A DNA stretch of 64,000 bases from Sphingomonas sp. MA1305 (GTDB lineage: Bacteria; Pseudomonadota; Alphaproteobacteria; Sphingomonadales; Sphingomonadaceae): positions 1,240,001 to 1,304,000 of the forward strand of contig NZ_RCVT01000001.1 of assembly GCF_016107325.1 (NCBI RefSeq), given 5' to 3'. Below, in pieces: positions 44,812-54,421 of the stretch (position 1 is the first letter of the stretch; each line of letters opens with the position of its first letter). The translations under genes were made by a program, and so were the position numbers. The notes beneath the pieces are model-generated. The model did no database searches. It was not told the DNA's origin and saw nothing but the letters and a program-made list of their open reading frames with translations.

Positions 44812-45729
44812 ATGCGCCGTGCGATGTCTCTGTTCCTGCTTCCGTTGCTGCTCGCCAACGCCGAGGGCACGCCGGCGGCCGATCAGAATGCGGTGCCGAT
44901 CCCAGGGCCGATCAAGGCGATGCTCGACGCGGCGATCGAGAGCGGCAGCGATGGCGACGTGTCGGTCGTCGTCAAATATGCGCGGCTGGCCGATCCGGCG
45001 AGCGCCGACCAGGTGCTCGCGATCGCGCAGAAGTGGCGCAACGAACGCGCCGCGGCGCGCAACGCGACGATCCGCCAGGCCAACATCTTCGACCTGTGGA
45101 CCGGTCGCGCCGAGCTGGGCGGCTATGTCACCACCGGCAACACCGATTCGAAGGGCGGCAGCGCGGTCCTCGACCTGACGCGCGAAGGCCTGCAGTGGCG
45201 GCACAAATTCCACGTCCAGGCGGACTATCAGGAGAATGCCGGCATTCCGACCCGCGAACATTACCTCGCGAGCTACGAACCAAACTACAAGATCGACGAC
45301 CGTGTCTATGTCTACGGTGCCGCCCAGTATGAGAGCGATCGCTTCCTCGGTTATTTCGACCGCTATTCGGCTTCGTCGGGCATCGGCTACAGCGCGGTGA
45401 AGACGCCGCGAGTCCGCCTCGACGTCGAATTGGGCCCGGCATTCCGGCGGACCAATTTCACCAACGACCTGCTCGAGAGCAGTCTCGCCGCGCGCGGCAC
45501 GATGGCGTTCAGCTGGCGGTTGCTGCCCGGCCTGTCGGTGACGCAGAATGCCGCCGCCTATGTCGAACGATTCAACTCGACGGTCAGCGGCACCACCGCG
45601 CTCAACGCCAAATTAATCGGCCCGCTGTCGGCCGCCTTGTCCTACAACGTGCAGTACGAAAGCCAACCGCCGGTCGGCTCGGTGTCGACCGACACCACCA
45701 GTCGCGCGTCGCTGGTCTACAGCTTCTGA
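44812..45729 (+). CDS. DUF481-family outer-membrane protein
   Basis: A 305-residue protein with a signal peptide (MRRAMSLFLLPLLLANAEG). A helical region (about residues 40-95) precedes a DUF481 beta-barrel: WTGRAELGGYVTTGNTDSKG starts it, alternating strands follow and a terminal Phe (SLVYSF) ends it. This fits a salt-induced or unknown outer-membrane protein. The ATG at 44767 is in frame and would overlap rppH; the ATG at 44812 gives the better signal peptide. Function is unknown. Confidence 0.85.
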   Translation: MRRAMSLFLLPLLLANAEGTPAADQNAVPIPGPIKAMLDAAIESGSDGDVSVVVKYARLADPASADQVLAIAQKWRNERAAARNATIRQANIFDLWTGRAELGGYVTTGNTDSKGGSAVLDLTREGLQWRHKFHVQADYQENAGIPTREHYLASYEPNYKIDDRVYVYGAAQYESDRFLGYFDRYSASSGIGYSAVKTPRVRLDVELGPAFRRTNFTNDLLESSLAARGTMAFSWRLLPGLSVTQNAAAYVERFNSTVSGTTALNAKLIGPLSAALSYNVQYESQPPVGSVSTDTTSRASLVYSF

Positions 45730-45792
45730 GCGGAAGGTTCGCAAGGACACCGCCATTTCCCTTCTGCCGCCGGGTCGGCTAGCAAGCCGCCG

Positions 45793-47001
45793 ATGGAGAG
45801 CAGAACCAGCGCGGCACGTGCGCTCATTGATGGTCTGGATGGCGCGACGATGCTCGCGCAGACGCAGCGCTGGGCGGCGATCAACAGCGGCACGCGCAAT
45901 CTCGACGGGCTCGCCCGCATGGCGGACGTGCTTGCCGATGCATTCGGCGCATTGCCCGGCGAGTGCCGGTTGGTCGAGCCCGCGCCGGTCGAGGCGATCA
46001 CCGCCGCCGGGCAGGTCGAGACAATCGCGCATGGTCGTCATCTCCACCTGCGCGTCCGCCCGGAGGCGCCGGCGCAATTGCTCTTCACCGGCCACATGGA
46101 CACCGTCTATGCGACGGATCACCCCTTTCAACAGGTGACCGAGCGCGCCGACGGTACCGTCAACGGGCCGGGCGTCTCGGACATGAAGGGCGGGCTGGCG
46201 GTGATGCTCGCCGCGCTCCAGGCGGTGGAGACGACGCCGTTCGCCGCACGATTGGGCTATGAGGTGGTGATCAATTCGGACGAAGAGACGGGCTCGCTCG
46301 CCTCGGCCGGGCTACTGGTCGCCGCCGCGCGCGGCAAGCTGGCGGGGCTGACCTACGAGCCCGCCTTGCCCGACGGCACCTTGGCGGGCGCGCGCGGCGG
46401 CACCGGCAATTTCTCGATCGTGGTCCGCGGCCGCAGCGCCCACGCCGGTCGCAACCCCGAAGACGGCCGCAATGCGCTGGTCGCGGCAGCGGACCTCGCC
46501 CTGCGCCTCGCCGCAGCGACGGGCGACGGCCTGAGCGTCAATCCGGCCAGGATCGACGGCGGCGGACCGAATAATGTCGTGCCCGACCTGGCGGTATTGC
46601 GGGTCAATTTCCGGCCGCGCGATGCGGCGGCGATCGCGCGGGCCGATGCCGCGATCGCGACGGCGATCGAAACCGTGCGCGCGGCGCACGACGTCCACAT
46701 CGCCCGCCACGGCAGCTTCAACCGGCCGCCCAAGCCGATGACCGGGGCCAGCGAGACGCTCTTCTCGCAGGTCGTCGCGGCAGGACGCGACCTCGGGCTG
46801 ACCGTCGGCTGGCGGGCCACGGGCGGCGTCTGCGATGGCAATACCATCGCCGCGACGGGCGTGCCGGTCGTCGACACGATGGGCGTGCGGGGCGGCGCGA
46901 TCCATTCGCCGGACGAATTTCTGATCGTCGACAGCCTGGTCGAACGGGCGGCGCTGTCCGTGCTGACGATCGGGCGGCTCGTGACAGGGGATGATGCATG
47001 A
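45793..47001 (+). CDS. M20-family metallohydrolase in the arginine operon
   Basis: A 402-residue M20 amidohydrolase (acetylornithine deacetylase / DapE / carboxypeptidase G2 type). Metal ligands are visible in FTGHMDTVY, GPGVSDMKGG and NSDEETGS, with a dimerisation domain that includes GRSAHAGRNPEDGRNAL. Its stop overlaps the astA start by ATGA, and astB follows. No astE, the usual succinylglutamate desuccinylase, is in the window. M20 enzymes can remove succinyl groups (DapE), so this could fill that role. That is inference. Confidence 0.9.
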   Translation: MESRTSAARALIDGLDGATMLAQTQRWAAINSGTRNLDGLARMADVLADAFGALPGECRLVEPAPVEAITAAGQVETIAHGRHLHLRVRPEAPAQLLFTGHMDTVYATDHPFQQVTERADGTVNGPGVSDMKGGLAVMLAALQAVETTPFAARLGYEVVINSDEETGSLASAGLLVAAARGKLAGLTYEPALPDGTLAGARGGTGNFSIVVRGRSAHAGRNPEDGRNALVAAADLALRLAAATGDGLSVNPARIDGGGPNNVVPDLAVLRVNFRPRDAAAIARADAAIATAIETVRAAHDVHIARHGSFNRPPKPMTGASETLFSQVVAAGRDLGLTVGWRATGGVCDGNTIAATGVPVVDTMGVRGGAIHSPDEFLIVDSLVERAALSVLTIGRLVTGDDA

Positions 47002-48014
47002 CCTTCCGTATCCGCGCCGGCACGGGTCGTGACCTGTCGCACCTCTATGAAATGGCGAAGCTGACCGGTGGCGGTTTCACCAACCTGCCGCCCGACCGCA
47101 AGGCGCTGCGCGCCAAGCTGGAACGCAGCGAAGAGGCGTTCGCCAGCGATGGCGGGCCGCTGTCCGACGAACTGTTCGTGCTGATACTGGAGAATGCCGC
47201 CACCGGCGAGGTGCGCGGCACCAGCCAGATCTTCACCCAGGTCGGCCAACAGCATCCCTTCTACAGCTATCGCATCGGCACGCTGACTCAGCACAGCCGC
47301 GAGCTCGGCCGCACGTTCCGGGCCGAGATGCTGACGCTGACCACCGATCTGGAAGGATCGTGCGAGGTCGGCGGCCTGTTCCTCCATCCCGGCGAGCGGG
47401 CCGGCGGCCTGGGTCTGCTGCTCGCCCGCAGCCGCTATCTGTTCATCCGGGCGCATCGCGAGCGGTTCGCCGATCGCATCCTCGCCGAGCTGCGCGGCGT
47501 CATCGACGAGGCGGGTGGATCGCCCTTCTGGGACGGGCTGGCCGGCCGCTTCTTCGGCATGAACTTTCAGGATGCCGACCAGTTCAATGCCGTCAACGGT
47601 CACCAGTTCATCGCCGACCTGATGCCCAAGCATCCGATCTACACCGCGATGCTGTCGGAGGCGGCGCGGGGCGCCATCGGCCTGCCGCATCCGAGCGGCC
47701 GGGCGGCGATGCGCATGCTGGAAAACGAGGGGTTTCATTTCGAGAACTACGTCGACATCTTCGACGGCGGTCCGACGATGACCGCCCGCACCGATCGCGT
47801 CCGGTCGATCGCCGAGGCACGGGCGAGCCGGATCGTCGCGATCGACGGCGAAGGTGGCATCGAATCGCTCGTCGCGGTCGGCCGGCTCGACGACTTCCGC
47901 TGCGCTTTCGGCTGCGTCCGCGAAGTGGGCGAGCGGATCGTCCTCTCAGCCGACTGCGCCGATCTGCTCGGCGTCGGCGAAGACGACCTCGTCCTCCACG
48001 TTCCGCGCTGGTGA
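46998..48014 (+). CDS. astA: Arginine N-succinyltransferase
   Basis: A 338-residue acyltransferase of the AstA family, of the usual length. Landmarks are AKLTGGGFTNLPPDRKALRA near the start, EVGGLFLHPGERAGGLGLLL (acetyltransferase core), FWDGLAGRFFGMNF and the terminal EDDLVLHVPRW. It transfers succinyl from succinyl-CoA to arginine, the first step of the ammonia-producing AST pathway. The start overlaps the M20 gene, and the stop overlaps a possible GTG start of astB. Transcription is probably shared across the three genes. Confidence 0.95.
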   Translation: MTFRIRAGTGRDLSHLYEMAKLTGGGFTNLPPDRKALRAKLERSEEAFASDGGPLSDELFVLILENAATGEVRGTSQIFTQVGQQHPFYSYRIGTLTQHSRELGRTFRAEMLTLTTDLEGSCEVGGLFLHPGERAGGLGLLLARSRYLFIRAHRERFADRILAELRGVIDEAGGSPFWDGLAGRFFGMNFQDADQFNAVNGHQFIADLMPKHPIYTAMLSEAARGAIGLPHPSGRAAMRMLENEGFHFENYVDIFDGGPTMTARTDRVRSIAEARASRIVAIDGEGGIESLVAVGRLDDFRCAFGCVREVGERIVLSADCADLLGVGEDDLVLHVPRW

Positions 48015-48019
48015 CCGGC

Positions 48020-49282
48020 ATGGTAACCGAGATCAACTTCGACGGCATCGTCGGGCCAAGCCACAATTACGCCGGCCTGTCGGCGGGCAATCTCGCCGCG
48101 ACCAGCAACGCCGGCCAGCTGTCGCATCCCCGCGCGGCGGCGCTGGAGGGACTGGCGAAGATGCGCGCCAATCTGGCGCTGGGTCTGACGCAGGGCATTC
48201 TGCTGCCGCACCGGCGGCCGGATCGCGACTGGCTTGCCCGGCTGGCGACCAGCTATGAGGAGGCGTCGCCTTTGCTCCAGGCGCAGGCGATGTCCGCCTC
48301 GGCGATGTGGGCGGCGAATGCGGCGACGGTGTCGCCCGCGATGGATAGCACCGACGGTCGCTGCCACCTCAGCGTCGCCAATCTGATGACCATGGCGCAT
48401 CGCAGCCACGAATGGCCGGAGACGCTGGCGCAGCTTCGCCTCGCCTTTGCCGATCCCGCCTTCGCCGTGCACGGCCCGGTGCCGGCACCGTTCGGCGATG
48501 AAGGCGCGGCCAATCACATGCGGCTGTGTCCGGAGCATGGCGCGCCCGGAATCGAGGTGTTCGTTTATACGTTGCCCGGAGGCCTCTTCCCCGCGCGCCA
48601 GCATCCCGAGGCAAGCGCGACGGTGGCACGGCGGCACGGGCTCGATCCCGCGCGGACCCTGTTCGTCGAGCAATCCCCCGCGGCGATCGCAGCCGGCGCC
48701 TTCCACAACGACGTGGTCGCGGTCGCCAACGAGCGCGTCCTGCTGGCGCACGAACAGGCGTTCGCGGACCGCGACGGCGTCTATGCCGAACTGCGCCGGC
48801 TGATGCCGGAGGTGGAGATCGTCGAAGTGCCGACGGCCGAAGTCAGCCTGGCCGATGCGATCGCCTCCTATCTGTTCAACGCGCAACTGGTCACCACCGC
48901 GGATGGGCCGACGCTGATCGTGCCGGCGGAAGCGCGCGGCAATGCGGCGGTGTGGCGCTGGCTCGAACGGCATCGCGGCGGCAACGGACCGATCCGCCGG
49001 GTCGAGGTGGTGGACGTCAAACAGTCGATGGCGAACGGCGGCGGCCCGGCCTGCCTGCGGCTGCGCGTCGTCGCCGACCCGGCGACGATCGATCCGCGTT
49101 TCCTCGTCGATCCGGCCCGGCTCGACCGGATCGCGGCGGTGGTGCAGCGCTGGTGGCCGGAGACGATCGACCCCAGGATGCTCGGCGATCCGACCCTGGT
49201 CGCGGCGATCGAAACCGCGCATGACGCGCTGCTGGCGGCTCTCGACCTGTCGGGTTACCTGACAGGTAACCAAATCGGGTAA
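48020..49282 (+). CDS. astB: N-succinylarginine dihydrolase
   Basis: A 420-residue AstB: EINFDGIVGPSHNYAGLSAG is the family's N-terminal signature. AFHNDVVAVANERVLLAHEQ and QSMANGGGPACLRLRVV supply the catalytic His and Cys of this amidinotransferase-fold enzyme. It converts succinylarginine to succinylornithine, ammonia and CO2. ATG 48020 is preferred, though GTG 48011 overlaps the astA stop. astC and astD are absent from the window. The last codons contain a striking palindrome cluster (49253-49286). Confidence 0.95.
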   Translation: MVTEINFDGIVGPSHNYAGLSAGNLAATSNAGQLSHPRAAALEGLAKMRANLALGLTQGILLPHRRPDRDWLARLATSYEEASPLLQAQAMSASAMWAANAATVSPAMDSTDGRCHLSVANLMTMAHRSHEWPETLAQLRLAFADPAFAVHGPVPAPFGDEGAANHMRLCPEHGAPGIEVFVYTLPGGLFPARQHPEASATVARRHGLDPARTLFVEQSPAAIAAGAFHNDVVAVANERVLLAHEQAFADRDGVYAELRRLMPEVEIVEVPTAEVSLADAIASYLFNAQLVTTADGPTLIVPAEARGNAAVWRWLERHRGGNGPIRRVEVVDVKQSMANGGGPACLRLRVVADPATIDPRFLVDPARLDRIAAVVQRWWPETIDPRMLGDPTLVAAIETAHDALLAALDLSGYLTGNQIG

Positions 49283-49286
49283 CCCG
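49253..49286. promoter_or_regulatory. Palindrome cluster at the 3' end of astB
   Basis: GGTTACCTGACAGGTAACC (49253-49271) is a perfect inverted repeat centred on one base. A second palindrome, CGGGTAACCCG (49276-49286), follows 4 bases later, so GGTWACC occurs three times in 34 bases. It spans the astB stop and lies 50 bases before the small membrane protein gene. It may be an operator for that gene or for the cys operon, or an RNA hairpin ending the ast transcript (a GGTTTT follows at 49293). Confidence 0.5.
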
Positions 49287-49335
49287 TAAAGCCCGGTTTT
49301 CTGCGGTTGGCATCGTTCGTGCTTAACATTCGGTT

Positions 49336-49554
49336 ATGTGGAGCCGTATCCGTCGCCTGTTTGTCATCAAGACCAAGTTCGAGGCGTTCCTCGTCATCTA
49401 CGCACTCGCGCTCGGCGCCGTCGAACGCGGGGTGCACTATCTCGAGCTCTATCCCGGTTACGGTGGATGGCTGCTCTTCGCGGTCTGCCCGATCTCCGTG
49501 TTCATGGTCGGTGGCATTTTGATCGACGTGGCGGAGCGACGGCAGCACGAATGA
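49336..49554 (+). CDS. Small membrane protein, function unknown
   Basis: A 72-residue protein with a basic amphipathic N-terminus ([20 protein letters not shown]). A first hydrophobic segment (about residues 14-28) and a second (about 44-64, [20 protein letters not shown]) flank a Tyr-rich loop (HYLELYPGY), and the C-terminus is polar. It is probably an inner-membrane protein with two passes. I take it for a conserved sphingomonad hypothetical but know no function. It lies between the ast and cys operons behind a palindrome cluster. Confidence 0.7.
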   Translation: MWSRIRRLFVIKTKFEAFLVIYALALGAVERGVHYLELYPGYGGWLLFAVCPISVFMVGGILIDVAERRQHE

Positions 49555-49624
49555 CGCGTGCGGCTTTCGCCGCCAACAGGACAAGTTTGTCGCATTGCAG
49601 CGACATCCGCTTATCTGGGCACGG

Positions 49625-50524
49625 ATGAGTGGCGTGACGCATCTGGATCGGCTGGAAGCCGAAAGCATCCATATCCTGCGGGAAGTCGTCGCCGAGGCCG
49701 AGGCCCCGGTGATGCTCTATTCGGTCGGCAAGGATTCGGCCGTGATGCTGCATTTGGCGCGCAAGGCCTTCTACCCGGCAACGCCGCCCTTTCCGCTGCT
49801 CCATGTCGACACGACCTGGAAGTTCCGCGCGATGTACGACCTTCGCGACAAGGCCGCCGCAGCCGCCGGCATGCGATTGATCGTCCACCGCAATCCCGAA
49901 GCGCTCGCCGCCGGCATCAACCCCTTCGATCATGGCAGCCGCCATACCGACTTGTGGAAGACGGAAGGGTTGAAGCAGGCGCTGAAAGCCGGCGGGTTCG
50001 ACGTCGCCTTCGGCGGCGCGCGCCGCGACGAGGAGAAGAGCCGGGCCAAGGAACGCATCTTCTCGTTCCGCTCCGTCAGCCAGGGCTGGGATCCCAAGGC
50101 GCAGCGGCCCGAGTTGTGGAACCTCTACAATGCGCGCATCCACCGCGGCGAGAGCATCCGCGTCTTTCCCCTGTCCAACTGGACCGAGCTCGACATCTGG
50201 CAATATATCCTGCGTGAGGGCATCGAGATCGTGCCGCTCTATCTGGCCGCGCCGCGCCCCACCGTCGAACGCGACGGGCTTATCCTGATGGTCGACGACG
50301 ATCGGTTCCGCTTGCGTCCCGGCGAACGGCCGGTCGAGCGGTCGATCCGGTTCCGGACGCTCGGCTGCTATCCGCTGACCGGCGCCGTCGAGAGCGAGGC
50401 GGCGACCTTGCCCGCGATCATCCAGGAGATGCTGCTGACCACAACCTCCGAACGCCAGGGCCGGGCGATCGATCACGACCAGGCGGCGAGCATGGAGAAG
50501 AAGAAGCGCGAGGGGTATTTCTGA
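49625..50524 (+). CDS. cysD: Sulfate adenylyltransferase small subunit
   Basis: A 299-residue CysD of the PAPS-reductase-like ATP pyrophosphatase fold. The PP-loop motif is [14 protein letters not shown], followed by [20 protein letters not shown] and [15 protein letters not shown]. With CysN it makes adenylylsulfate from sulfate and ATP. ATG 49625 ([14 protein letters not shown]) fits the family start; ATG 49595 is a longer option. Its last base overlaps the start of cysN/C, so the operon is tight. Confidence 0.95.
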   Translation: MSGVTHLDRLEAESIHILREVVAEAEAPVMLYSVGKDSAVMLHLARKAFYPATPPFPLLHVDTTWKFRAMYDLRDKAAAAAGMRLIVHRNPEALAAGINPFDHGSRHTDLWKTEGLKQALKAGGFDVAFGGARRDEEKSRAKERIFSFRSVSQGWDPKAQRPELWNLYNARIHRGESIRVFPLSNWTELDIWQYILREGIEIVPLYLAAPRPTVERDGLILMVDDDRFRLRPGERPVERSIRFRTLGCYPLTGAVESEAATLPAIIQEMLLTTTSERQGRAIDHDQAASMEKKKREGYF

Positions 50525-52437
50525 TGACCGCCTATACCCCCGACGCGCTGATCGCCGCGGACATTCACGCCTATCTCGACCGCCACGCCGCCAAGACGAT
50601 GCTGCGCTTCATCACCTGCGGCTCGGTCGACGATGGCAAGTCGACGCTGATCGGCCGGCTGCTCTACGATTCGAAGACGATCTTCGAGGACCAGCTCGCC
50701 GCGCTGGAGGCGGACAGCCGCCGCGTCGGGACGCAGGGGCAGAACATTGACTTCGCGCTGCTCGTCGACGGCCTCGCCGCCGAGCGCGAGCAGGGCATCA
50801 CGATCGACGTCGCCTATCGCTTCTTCGCCACCGAAACACGCAAGTTCATCGTCGCCGACACGCCCGGCCACGAACAATATACCCGCAACATGATCACCGG
50901 CGCGTCGACCGCCGATCTGGCGGTGATCTTGGTCGATGCCCGCAAGGGCGTGCTTACCCAGACGCGTCGGCACAGCTTCCTGGCGCATCTGATCGGCATC
51001 CGGAACATCGTGCTGGCGGTGAACAAGATGGACCTGGTCGGGCACGATCAGGCGCGCTTCGACGCGATCGTCGCCGATTACGCCGCCTTCGCCCAGGACA
51101 TCGGCATCGCCGATTTCACCGCGATTCCGTTGTCGGGCCTGACCGGCGCCAACGTCACGACGCGCTCGAACGCCATGCCCTGGTATCGTGGCCCTGCGCT
51201 GCTCCCGCATCTCGAAGCCGTACCGGTCGAAACCGATCGCGCTGCGGCGGGACCGTTCCGCCTGCCCGTACAATGGGTCAACCGGCCGGACCTCGACTTC
51301 CGCGGCTTCGCCGGCACCGTCGCGCAAGGGCGGGCGGCGGTCGGCGACCCGGTGCGGATCGTGCCATCCGGTCGGACGACCAGCATCGCGCGGATCGTCA
51401 CCTTCGACGGCGACCGCGACACGGCCGCGGCAGGCGAGGCGGTTACGCTGGTACTCGCCGACGAGGTCGATTGCTCGCGCGGCGACGTCATCGCCGCAGC
51501 GGCTGACGCGCCTCAGGTCGCCAACCAATTCCAGGCGACGCTGGTCTGGATGGCGGACACGCCCCTGGTACCGGGTCGCGGCTATTGGCTGAAGATCGGC
51601 ACCCGCACCGTCGGCGCCACCGTACAGCCGCCCGACCATGTCGTGGACGTCAACACCCAGGCGAAATTGTCCGCAAAGACGCTGACCCTCAACGACATCG
51701 GCGTCGCAGAGGTCTATACCGACGCGGCCATCGCCTTTGCGCCTTATGCGGAAAGCCCGATCTTCGGCGGGTTCATCCTGATCGACCGCGAAAGCCATGC
51801 GACGGTGGCGGCCGGGATGATCTCTCATGCGCTGCGCCGCGCGCAGAACGTGCATTGGCAGTCGATCGAGATCGGTCGCGAGGCGCATGCCCGCCAGAAG
51901 GGCCAATCGCCCCGGCTGCTGTGGTTCACCGGCCTGTCCGGCTCTGGCAAGTCGACGATCGCCAATCTGGTCGAAAAGAAGCTGCACGCGCTCGGCCGAC
52001 ACAGCTTCCTGCTCGATGGCGACAACGTCCGCCACGGCCTCAATCGCGACCTCGGCTTCAGCGACGCCGACCGGATCGAGAATATCCGCCGCGTCGGCGA
52101 GGTCGCGAAGCTGATGTGCGACGCGGGGCTGATCGTGCTCACCGCCTTCATCTCGCCGTTCCGCGCCGAACGCGAACTGGTCCGCGGGCTGCTACCGGCC
52201 GGCGAGTTCGTCGAAATCTTCGTCGACACGCCGCTGGAGGACGCGGAGGCGCGCGACGTCAAGGGCCTCTACGCCAAGGCGCGCGCCGGGCAGATCGCGC
52301 ATTTCACTGGCATCTCGAGCGCTTACGAGCCTCCGGAGCGCCCCGATATCCGCATCGACACGCGCCACGAAAGCGCCGAAGCTGCCGCCGAGCGGATCGT
52401 CGAGCATGTGCTGGGTATATGGAGTTTCGAACTGTGA
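50524..52437 (+). CDS. cysNC: Bifunctional sulfate adenylyltransferase large subunit / APS kinase
   Basis: A 637-residue fusion. Residues 1-440 are the CysN GTPase, with [33 protein letters not shown] and NKMDLV. Residues from about 465 are the APS kinase CysC, with P-loop [15 protein letters not shown] at 471-485, [16 protein letters not shown] and [18 protein letters not shown]. The GTPase drives adenylylsulfate formation with CysD, and the kinase makes PAPS. The fused form is common in alphaproteobacteria. Its stop overlaps the cysQ start by GTGA. Confidence 0.96.
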   Translation: MTAYTPDALIAADIHAYLDRHAAKTMLRFITCGSVDDGKSTLIGRLLYDSKTIFEDQLAALEADSRRVGTQGQNIDFALLVDGLAAEREQGITIDVAYRFFATETRKFIVADTPGHEQYTRNMITGASTADLAVILVDARKGVLTQTRRHSFLAHLIGIRNIVLAVNKMDLVGHDQARFDAIVADYAAFAQDIGIADFTAIPLSGLTGANVTTRSNAMPWYRGPALLPHLEAVPVETDRAAAGPFRLPVQWVNRPDLDFRGFAGTVAQGRAAVGDPVRIVPSGRTTSIARIVTFDGDRDTAAAGEAVTLVLADEVDCSRGDVIAAAADAPQVANQFQATLVWMADTPLVPGRGYWLKIGTRTVGATVQPPDHVVDVNTQAKLSAKTLTLNDIGVAEVYTDAAIAFAPYAESPIFGGFILIDRESHATVAAGMISHALRRAQNVHWQSIEIGREAHARQKGQSPRLLWFTGLSGSGKSTIANLVEKKLHALGRHSFLLDGDNVRHGLNRDLGFSDADRIENIRRVGEVAKLMCDAGLIVLTAFISPFRAERELVRGLLPAGEFVEIFVDTPLEDAEARDVKGLYAKARAGQIAHFTGISSAYEPPERPDIRIDTRHESAEAAAERIVEHVLGIWSFEL

Positions 52438-53168
52438 CCGATGTCGAACTCGCCGCGGCGGTAGCGGAGGAAGCGGGCGACTTGTTGCTCGCCATCCGCG
52501 CGCGCGGCGGGGCGACGGGCAAGGCGCTGGGTGACGCGGGCGACGCCGAGGCGAATCGGCTGATCCTCGACCGGCTGCGCCGCGCCCGTCCGGACGACTT
52601 CATCCTGTCCGAGGAATCACTCGACGACGGGGCGCGTTGCGCGGCAAGGCGGGTCTGGATCGTCGATCCGCTCGACGGCACGCGCGACTATGCGGATGGG
52701 CTGGACGATTGGGCGGTGCATGTCGGCCTGGCCATCGACGGCCGCCCCGCTGTCGGGGCCGTCGCAGTGCCGACGCAGCGGCGGGTCTATACGACGGCGC
52801 AGGCGCGGCAGGCGGCCAGCGCCTGCGGTGCCCCGCCGCGCATGGTGGTCAGCCGCACCCGCGCCTCCAGCCTTGTCCACCAGGTCGGCGCGGCCTTGGC
52901 AGCGACGCATCGCGGCATGGGCTCGGCCGGGGTCAAGGCGATGGCGGTGGTCGACGGGCGGGCCGACATCTACCTGCATGACGGCGGTCAATATGAGTGG
53001 GACAATTGCGCCCCGGCCGCGGTGGCGCTGGCGGCGGGCCTGCACGCATCGCGGATCGACGGCAGCCCGCTGGTCTATAATTGCGCCGACCCCCTGCTGC
53101 CAGACCTGCTGATCTGCCGGCCCGAATTGGCCGAGCAGGTGCTCGCTGCGGTCGCGGCTATTCGCTAG
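52434..53168 (+). CDS. cysQ: 3'(2'),5'-bisphosphate nucleotidase
   Basis: A 244-residue inositol-monophosphatase-fold enzyme. The metal motif reads [16 protein letters not shown] and the second motif is [16 protein letters not shown]. Upstream, SEES supplies further ligands. CysQ removes the 3'-phosphate of PAP released when PAPS is reduced, so its place after cysN/C fits. The GTG start overlaps the cysN/C stop. The last 11 bases overlap the 3' end of the convergent symporter gene. Confidence 0.92.
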   Translation: MTDVELAAAVAEEAGDLLLAIRARGGATGKALGDAGDAEANRLILDRLRRARPDDFILSEESLDDGARCAARRVWIVDPLDGTRDYADGLDDWAVHVGLAIDGRPAVGAVAVPTQRRVYTTAQARQAASACGAPPRMVVSRTRASSLVHQVGAALAATHRGMGSAGVKAMAVVDGRADIYLHDGGQYEWDNCAPAAVALAAGLHASRIDGSPLVYNCADPLLPDLLICRPELAEQVLAAVAAIR

Positions 53169-54126
53169 CCTTGGCATAACGTCGCGCGATCACCGCGCAG
53201 GCGATCAGCTGGATCTGGTGGAACAGCATGACCGGCAGGAGGATGACGCCCACCTCTGCCGGGGCGAACAGCACGCCGGCCATCGGCACTCCCGACGCCA
53301 AGCTCTTCTTCGATCCGCAGAAGAGCAGCACAATGGCATCTTCGCGACTGAAGCCGAGCAGACGTCCGGCGAACCAAGTCAGGCTCAATACGACCGCCAG
53401 CAGGAGGACGCACAGGCCGCCGATCAGCACGAGGTCGCCGGGCGACACCTTGTGCCACAGCCCTTCGACGACCGCTGCGCCAAAAGCGGAATAGACGACG
53501 AGCAGGATCGAACCGCGGTCGACGATACCGAGCAGCCCCTTCCAGCGCGTCACCAGACCGCCGATCCACGGCCGTAGCAGATGTCCTGCCACGAACGGCA
53601 CGAGCAGCTGGAACACGATCGATTCGACGGCGGACAGCGACAGTCCGCTGCCCTGTCCGCCGATGCCGCCGATCAGCAAGGCGACAAGTGCCGGCGTCAC
53701 GACGATACCAATCAGATTGGAGAACGACGCGCTGCATACCGCCGCGGCGACATTGCCACGCGCGATGGCGGTGAAGGCGATCGACGACTGTACCGTCGAG
53801 GGCAGCAGAGTCAGGAAGAGCAGGCCGATGCCGACGGTCGGATCGATCCCCGGCGCATGACGCAAGGCGAGACCGAGCAGCGGGAAGAGCGCGAAGGTGA
53901 CCAGAAGCACGGTGAGGTGCAGCCGCCAATTGCGTGCGCCCTGCCAGATCGCCTCGCGCGATAATTTGGCGCCATGGAGGAAGAACAGCAGCACGATGCC
54001 AACGTCCGCCGCCGTCGCGACGATCCCCGCCATCGCGCCACGCGGCGGCAACAGCGAGGCCAGCAGCACGGTGGCCAGCAGCAACAGGATGAACGGTTCG
54101 ACGAACGACAGCAAGCGACGCAACAT
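53158..54126 (-). CDS. Bile acid:sodium symporter family protein
   Basis: A 322-residue inner-membrane protein with about ten hydrophobic segments, of the SBF-like group (YfeH / SLC10A7 type). FLHGAKLSREAIWQGARNWR, LLFLTLLPSTVQSSIAFTAI and LLFCGSKKSLASGVPMA are family landmarks, the last containing the crossover region of the fold. Substrates of bacterial members are largely unknown (organic anions with sodium). It converges with cysQ with an 11-base 3' overlap. Confidence 0.9.
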   Translation of the reverse strand: MLRRLLSFVEPFILLLLATVLLASLLPPRGAMAGIVATAADVGIVLLFFLHGAKLSREAIWQGARNWRLHLTVLLVTFALFPLLGLALRHAPGIDPTVGIGLLFLTLLPSTVQSSIAFTAIARGNVAAAVCSASFSNLIGIVVTPALVALLIGGIGGQGSGLSLSAVESIVFQLLVPFVAGHLLRPWIGGLVTRWKGLLGIVDRGSILLVVYSAFGAAVVEGLWHKVSPGDLVLIGGLCVLLLAVVLSLTWFAGRLLGFSREDAIVLLFCGSKKSLASGVPMAGVLFAPAEVGVILLPVMLFHQIQLIACAVIARRYAKASE

Positions 54127-54226
54127 GGCGCCTGTCTAGCCGCTTGCGCCCGTTAGGCGAATGCATGTTACTTCAGAGGAGCTGCAGATCGGACAGCTGC
54201 GATGCCGCACCTGCCAGAATGCAAAA

Positions 54227-54260
54227 CCCCCACCAGGTCAGTAGACCTGGCGGGGGATTT
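54227..54260 (-). terminator. Rho-independent terminator of tRNA-Arg
   Basis: On the minus strand, CCCCCGCCAGGTC pairs with GACCTGGTGGGGG (13 pairs including one G-U) around TACT, followed by TTTTGC. It begins at the 3' end of tRNA-Arg, so it almost certainly ends that transcript. Confidence 0.8.
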
Positions 54261-54337
54261 TGGCGCGCCCGGAACGATTCGAACGTCCGACCCTCAGATT
54301 CGTAGTCTGATGCTCTATCCAGCTGAGCTACGGGCGC
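54261..54337 (-). tRNA. tRNA-Arg (anticodon ACG)
   Basis: The reverse complement forms a 77-base cloverleaf with encoded CCA. The acceptor is GCGCCCG/CGGGCGC with discriminator G, the D arm contains AGCTCAGCTGGATAGAGC, the anticodon stem is TCAGA/TCTGA around CTACGAA with anticodon ACG, and the T arm is GTTCGAATC. A34 is presumably converted to inosine to read CGN codons. Confidence 0.96.
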
Positions 54338-54421
54338 CAACCGGAGGCGCGCTGATAGCAGACGTTTCGGAGCGCGCAAGTGCGTTGCGCACTTTTTCTT
54401 CGCCCCATAGTTACAGCGGCC

